DNA from: Modestobacter altitudinis
GTDB taxonomy: Bacteria; Actinomycetota; Actinomycetes; Mycobacteriales; Geodermatophilaceae
Assembly: GCF_005930475.1 (NCBI RefSeq)
Contig: NZ_SJEW01000028.1
Location: 1 to 57,547, forward strand
DNA length: 57,547 bases
Reading direction: 5' to 3'
In this document: positions 53,381 through 57,547 of the stretch, one piece after another
Layout of the letters: each line of letters begins with the position of its first letter
How positions within the stretch are numbered: the first letter of the stretch is position 1
The notes under the pieces: generated by a model
Database searches by the model: none
Told to the model about the DNA's origin: nothing
What the model saw: only the letters and a program-made list of their open reading frames with translations
Made by a program: the position numbers and the translations under genes

Positions 53381-54322
53381 TCAGCGGGACGCGGGTGCCT
53401 CGACGGGTGCCGGTTCCTCGGTGCGGGGCGCCGGCGCGCCGGTCGTGGCGGCGCGGGACGACGTCCGCCGGGTCCGCGCCCGGAGCAGCCGCGACACCGC
53501 GGTCGGGTGCCCGAAGGACGCCGTCAGCCGGTCGAGGAAGATCGCCAGCAGGACCACGGCGAGGCCGCCCTCGACGCCGGAGGCGACGTCGAGCTGGGTC
53601 ACCGCGCGCACCACCACCGCGCCGAGCCCGGCGGCGCCGAGCAGCCCGGCGGTGACCACCATCGACAGCGCCAGCATGATCACCTGGTTGACGCCGGCCA
53701 TGATCGAAGGCAGTGCCAGCGGCAGCTGGACCTCCCGCAGGACCTGCCCCGGCCGGGCGCCGAAGGCCTGCGCGGCCTCCACCACCTCGCGGTCGACCTG
53801 TCGGATGCCGAGCTCGGTCAGCCGGACGCCCGGGGGGATGGCGAACAGGATGGTCGCCACGACCCCCGGCACGACGCCGACGCCGAAGAAGAAGACGGCG
53901 GGGATGAGGTAGACGAACACCGGGGTGGTCTGCATCGAGTCCAGGACCGGCCGGACCGCGACGCTGACCGCGCGGTGCCGCGCCGCCAGGATGCCCAGCG
54001 GCACCCCGATCGCCGCCGCGATCACCGCGGCCACCAGCACCAGCGCCAGCGTCTGCATCGTCTCGACCCACAGCTCCAGCGACACCACCAGCAGGAACGC
54101 CAGCAGCGTGTAGAGCGCCAGCCACGGACCGCGCACCAGGAGGGCGAGCACCGTGGCGACCACGATCCACACCACCGGCGGTGGGGACACCAGCGCGTCG
54201 GTCAGGCCGTCGACGAGCACCTGCATGACCGAGGAGATGGCGTCGAACAGCCACGGGACGGTCGCGAGCAGCCAGTCGATGAGGTCGGAGACCCACTGAC
54301 CGAGCGGGACGTGCGGGATCAC
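53381..54322 (-). CDS. proW: glycine betaine/choline-type ABC permease
   Basis: 313 aa from GTG 54322, overlapping proV's stop (GTGA). Six or so membrane segments and the permease coupling motif EAAQAFGARPGQVLREVQLPLALP, typical of ProW/OpuAB. A Pro/Ala-rich C-terminal tail. Last gene of proX-proV-proW. Confidence 0.9.
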   Translation of the reverse strand: MIPHVPLGQWVSDLIDWLLATVPWLFDAISSVMQVLVDGLTDALVSPPPVVWIVVATVLALLVRGPWLALYTLLAFLLVVSLELWVETMQTLALVLVAAVIAAAIGVPLGILAARHRAVSVAVRPVLDSMQTTPVFVYLIPAVFFFGVGVVPGVVATILFAIPPGVRLTELGIRQVDREVVEAAQAFGARPGQVLREVQLPLALPSIMAGVNQVIMLALSMVVTAGLLGAAGLGAVVVRAVTQLDVASGVEGGLAVVLLAIFLDRLTASFGHPTAVSRLLRARTRRTSSRAATTGAPAPRTEEPAPVEAPASR

Positions 54323-55527
54323 GAGCGCCTCCCGCGGAGCGGCACGGCCGACAGGGCGTCGAGCACCGTGGCCCGGGGGACGACGCCGAGCAGCCGGCCG
54401 TCGTCGTCGACGACCCCGAGCGGCACCGGGTGCCGGCCCAGGAGGTGCACGAACTCCACGACCGGGCGGTCGGCCGCGATGGTCGCGAAGTCGCCGACCA
54501 GCTCCGTCGGTCCGAGGGCTCCACGGCCCTCCTGCACGGCGCGGGCCAGCAGGTGGTCGCGGGCGATCCCGGCGATGCGCCGGCCGTCGTCGAGCACGTA
54601 GACGCCGTTGGCCTCCACCGTGCCCAGCGCCCGCAGCACGTCGCCGGGCGCGTCCCCGAGCCGGGCCGTCAGCCGCGGCTCGCGCAGCAGGTCACCGGCG
54701 GTGAGCACCCGGGTCCGGTCCACGTCGGAGGTGAAGTCGGCGACGTAGGCGTCGGCGGGCGCGGCGATGATCTCCGGTCCGGTGCCCAGCTGCACCGTCC
54801 GGCCGTCCTTGAGCATGAGGATCCGGTCGCCGAGCCGCATGGCCTCGTTGAGGTCGTGGGTGATGAACACGATGGTCTTCGACAGCTCCGACTGCAGCCG
54901 CTCCAGCAGGTCCTGCATGTCCCGGCGGATCAGCGGGTCCAGGGCGGAGAACGGCTCGTCCATGAGCAGCACCTCGGAGTCCGCGGCGAGCGCGCGGGCC
55001 AGGCCCACCCGCTGCCGCATGCCGCCGGAGAGCTCGTCGGGCCGGGCGTCGGCCCGGTCGAGGAGCCCCACCGTCTCCAGCGCCCAGTCCGCGCGCTCCC
55101 GCTGCTCGGCCGCGCGGGCGCCGCGCACCTTGAGCGCGTAGCCGGCGTTCTCCCGCACCGTGCGGTGGGGGAGCAGCGCGAAGTGCTGGAAGACCATGCT
55201 GATCTTCTGGTTGCGCACCGTGCGGAGCTCCGCGTCTTCAAGGGCCCGCAGGTCCCGGCCGTCGACCTCGACGGTGCCGGCGCTGGGCTCGATGAGCCGG
55301 TTCAGCAGCCGGACCAGGGTGGACTTGCCCGACCCGGACAGCCCCATGACGACGAACAGCTCACCGCGCGCCACCTCGAAGCTGACGTCGTGGACGGCCA
55401 GCGTCGCCTGGGTGCGCCGGTAGACCTCGTCGCGACCGACGCCCTCCCCGGCCAGCCGCAGCGCCTCGCTCTCGCGCGCCCCGAAGACCTTGGTCAGGCC
55501 CGAGACCCGCAGCACCGGCGAGGTCAC
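54319..55527 (-). CDS. proV: glycine betaine-type ABC ATPase with CBS domains
   Basis: 402 aa from GTG 55527, one base after proX. N-terminal ProV extension, Walker A GLSGSGKST, signature ELSGGMRQRVGLARAL, Walker B VLLMDEPFSALDP; C-terminal tandem CBS domains (about 280-400) that sense ionic strength in OpuA-type importers. Confidence 0.93.
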   Translation of the reverse strand: MTSPVLRVSGLTKVFGARESEALRLAGEGVGRDEVYRRTQATLAVHDVSFEVARGELFVVMGLSGSGKSTLVRLLNRLIEPSAGTVEVDGRDLRALEDAELRTVRNQKISMVFQHFALLPHRTVRENAGYALKVRGARAAEQRERADWALETVGLLDRADARPDELSGGMRQRVGLARALAADSEVLLMDEPFSALDPLIRRDMQDLLERLQSELSKTIVFITHDLNEAMRLGDRILMLKDGRTVQLGTGPEIIAAPADAYVADFTSDVDRTRVLTAGDLLREPRLTARLGDAPGDVLRALGTVEANGVYVLDDGRRIAGIARDHLLARAVQEGRGALGPTELVGDFATIAADRPVVEFVHLLGRHPVPLGVVDDDGRLLGVVPRATVLDALSAVPLRGRRS

Positions 55528-55528
55528 G

Positions 55529-56491
55529 TCAGCCGATCCACTGGTCGATCTGGTCGGCGTGGTCGTCGACCCACTGCCGGGCGACGGTCGAGACGTCGTC
55601 CCCGTCCACGTCGACCTGCTTCTGCATGGCCTCCATCTCCTCGACCGAGATGCGCAGGTCGGTCAGCAGGTCGACGAAGGCCGGGGCCTGCTCCTGCAGC
55701 TCCTTGCTGGCCGCGATGTTGGCGCTGTACGAGGGCATCGCGCAGGCGCCGTCGCCGGTGGTCAGGCAGCCGTCGGAGTAGGGCGTGGGCTCCTCGAGCT
55801 GGACCATGTCGTACTGCGCGAAGACCGCGTGCGGGTGGTACAGGTACAGCACGATCGGCTCCTCGCTGCCGTAGGAGTTCTTCAGCTGGGCGAGCTCCGC
55901 CGCCTCGGTGGCGACGACGTGCTCCAGCGTGATCCCGTAGCCGTTGAGCCGCTTGGTGTTCTGCTCGGTGGTGATGTAGCCGGGGTCGGCGTCGTAGAAC
56001 TTGCCGCCGAGCTCGTCGGCGTAGTCGTTGAGCTGGGTGACGCTGGTCAGCCCCTCCAGCGGACCGCCGGGGGCCACCGCGTAGGCGGGCACGAACCAGC
56101 CCTGCGCCGCGTCGCCGTAGGTCTCGGACACGACGTCGACCTGGTCGCCGGCCTTGTCGGCCAGCTCCTGCTGGTTGGGCAGCGCCACCTCGGTGAGCAG
56201 GTCGATGTCCCCGCGCTGTGCGCCCGCCCAGGCAGCGGCCGGGTCCAGCTGCGTGGTGGCCAGCGAGGAGACCCCGAGGTCGGGGTGGTCGGCGGCGATC
56301 TCGCCGAGGATGCCGTTGGTCAGGCCGGCCGCGGTCCAGCTGAACTCGGCGGTCTGGACCGTGACGCCGTCTCCGCCGCCGTTGCCTCCGCCGGAGCCGG
56401 CCTCCTCGCTGGAGCACCCGGCGAGGGCGGTGGCGAGCAGGGCGGTGAGCGCCAGGACGGACGCGCCGGGACGGCGGAGGGTGCGCTGCAT
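55529..56491 (-). CDS. proX: glycine betaine-type substrate-binding lipoprotein
   Basis: 320 aa with lipobox LAGC (C26) and a Gly/Ser linker. OpuAC/ProX domain containing QTAEFSWTAAGLTNGILGEIAADH and several Trp/Tyr that could build the aromatic cage for a quaternary amine. First gene of the transporter, preceded by the hairpin at 56543-56582. Confidence 0.9.
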   Translation of the reverse strand: MQRTLRRPGASVLALTALLATALAGCSSEEAGSGGGNGGGDGVTVQTAEFSWTAAGLTNGILGEIAADHPDLGVSSLATTQLDPAAAWAGAQRGDIDLLTEVALPNQQELADKAGDQVDVVSETYGDAAQGWFVPAYAVAPGGPLEGLTSVTQLNDYADELGGKFYDADPGYITTEQNTKRLNGYGITLEHVVATEAAELAQLKNSYGSEEPIVLYLYHPHAVFAQYDMVQLEEPTPYSDGCLTTGDGACAMPSYSANIAASKELQEQAPAFVDLLTDLRISVEEMEAMQKQVDVDGDDVSTVARQWVDDHADQIDQWIG

Positions 56492-56542
56492 GGGATCAAC
56501 TCTCTCAGGGACGCCGGGCCGCTGCGCGGCGGACGTGGGCGC

Positions 56543-56582
56543 GCGACGAGGTGCAGGCCCGTACGAGCCTGCACCTCGTCGC
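56543..56582 (-). terminator. 16-bp hairpin between tauD-like gene and proX
   Basis: Perfect 16-bp stem (56543-56558 and 56567-56582) with an 8-nt loop CCGTACGA, 41 bases after the dioxygenase stop. No U-tract on the minus strand; it probably terminates the dioxygenase transcript or partly attenuates read-through into proXVW. Confidence 0.8.
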
Positions 56583-56623
56583 CTGGCGGGGGGTGAGCTG
56601 CGCGCACCGGGCGCAACCGCTGG

Positions 56624-57517
56624 TCAGGACGCGGTCGGCCCGATCGGCGCGTCGCCGCGAAGGGTGATGCGGTGCATCACACGGCGGGTGTCGCCGTAGT
56701 CGCGGTTGGCGTAGTGCACCGTCGACCGGTTGTCCCACATGGCCACGTCGCCGACCGACCAGCGGTGCCGCACGATGTGCTCGGGCTTGGTGATGTGGGC
56801 GTAGAACAGGTCGAGCAGGTACCGGCTCTCGGCGTCGGAGACGTCCTTGAGGTGGGACACGAAGCCGGGGTTGACGAACAACCCCTTGCGGCCGGTGTCG
56901 GGGTTCACCCGGACGACGGGGTGCTCGACCGGCACGAGCGCGCGGTACTCCTCGCCCTCCCACTTCGTGCGCTCCTCGCGCTGGGCGAGGTAGTAGCCGA
57001 ACTCGCGGGTGCCGTCGTGCACCGCGACCAGCTGGTCGGCCAGCCGCTGCACCGGCCCGCTGAGCGAGCGGTAGGCCAGCTCCAGGTCGGCCCACTGGGT
57101 GTCCCCGCCGGTCGGCGGGAGGACGACGGCGCGCAGGACGGAACCCAGCGGTGGGCGGCGGACGAAGGTGAGGTCGGTGTGCCACACGTCGGCGAAGCCG
57201 CCGGTGGAGCTGTCCAGCGCGTAGATCTCCGGGTGCTCCTCGTCGACGCCGGGGACGACCGGGTGGCCCTCGGTGACCTCGCCCAGCCGGCGGCCCAGGG
57301 CGATCTGGCTGTCGGGGTGCAGGTCGTGCTGGCCGGCGAAGAACAGCACCTTGTACTCGGCGAGCGCGGCCCGGATGGCCCGGACCTGGTCGTCGGTGGC
57401 GCTGCTGAGGTCGACGCCGTGGACGCGGGCGCCGATGGTCGGCTCGAGGCGCTCGAACTCGAGGGCGGCGCCGTCGAGGTCGGCGGGGGTGGTCGGGGCG
57501 GCAGCGAGCAGGGTCAT
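56624..57517 (-). CDS. TauD/TfdA-family Fe(II)/2-oxoglutarate dioxygenase
   Basis: 297 aa. Iron ligands H113 and D115 (VWHTDLTF) and distal H268 (TVHYANRDYGD); 2-oxoglutarate Arg in RRVMHRITLRG. Close in layout to taurine dioxygenase. Upstream and co-oriented with a betaine-type importer, so an imported quaternary amine or sulfonate could be its substrate. Runs to the window's right edge, where only 30 bases remain. Confidence 0.9.
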   Translation of the reverse strand: MTLLAAAPTTPADLDGAALEFERLEPTIGARVHGVDLSSATDDQVRAIRAALAEYKVLFFAGQHDLHPDSQIALGRRLGEVTEGHPVVPGVDEEHPEIYALDSSTGGFADVWHTDLTFVRRPPLGSVLRAVVLPPTGGDTQWADLELAYRSLSGPVQRLADQLVAVHDGTREFGYYLAQREERTKWEGEEYRALVPVEHPVVRVNPDTGRKGLFVNPGFVSHLKDVSDAESRYLLDLFYAHITKPEHIVRHRWSVGDVAMWDNRSTVHYANRDYGDTRRVMHRITLRGDAPIGPTAS

Positions 57518-57547
57518 GCGGGGACTCCGGGGTGATCGGTGCGGGCG

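Noticed and set aside
49841-54601. A 1586-codon plus-strand open frame opposite the ATPase and proVW genes
   Set aside because: Low-complexity Arg/Gly/His translation antisense to genes with intact motifs; a shadow frame.

Overview
The window looks like the chromosome of a very high-G+C actinomycete: many GTG starts, dense ATGA/GTGA overlaps, strong G/C bias at third codon positions and GC-rich hairpin terminators. The GAF-ANTAR, SpoIIE-phosphatase and RsbW-like cluster suggests Geodermatophilaceae (Blastococcus, Geodermatophilus, Modestobacter), but this is an inference by eye with no marker gene to prove it. I see no rRNA, tRNA, CRISPR array, transposase or prophage.

The most interesting content, roughly 5.6-38 kb, reads as a dispersed but near-complete pathway for lignin-derived methoxylated aromatic acids in which methyl groups go to tetrahydrofolate (THF). 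It has two paralogous LigM/DesA-type (GcvT-fold) O-demethylases (19965-22876); a THF regeneration set of metF, folD and purU, plus pABA synthesis (pabBC fusion) and 5-formyl-THF cyclo-ligase; a two-subunit LigAB-type extradiol dioxygenase preceded by an alpha/beta hydrolase and a muconolactone-isomerase-like protein; and a six-gene operon of a GntR regulator, ligK aldolase, galD tautomerase, a type I extradiol dioxygenase, a 6PGDH-like enzyme and ligJ hydratase. A Liv-type ABC importer lies between the demethylases and the lower pathway, and an aryl-alcohol/aldehyde dehydrogenase pair lies upstream. Read together: alcohol/aldehyde to syringate or vanillate; demethylation to 3-O-methylgallate/gallate (or protocatechuate); ring opening to 4-oxalomesaconate; tautomerisation, hydration and aldol cleavage to pyruvate and oxaloacetate; and oxidation of methyl-THF to formate plus THF. 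No ligC or ligI homologue is visible, which favours gallate-type substrates that give oxalomesaconate directly. A recurring 16-bp motif (about GCTACGTCAnnnGTCG) lies upstream of purU, metF, ligM and the ligAB operon and may mark one regulon.

At the left edge (83-3331) an M20 peptidase, a GNAT acyltransferase and an enolase-superfamily racemase form a translationally coupled trio matching the N-succinylamino-acid racemase route for turning D- into L-amino acids. A second, oxidative demethylase locus at 42.7-45.8 kb has an IclR regulator, a VanB-like reductase and a CYP199A-like P450. Between them are a SoxR-type regulator with a clear SoxR box, an SDR and an orphan QueA-like protein.

The right part is general physiology: a stress-signalling cluster (SpoIIE phosphatase, two GAF-ANTAR proteins, RsbW-like kinase), a P-type ATPase with an unusual membrane motif, a glycine-betaine-type ABC transporter (proXVW order) and an upstream TauD-type dioxygenase.
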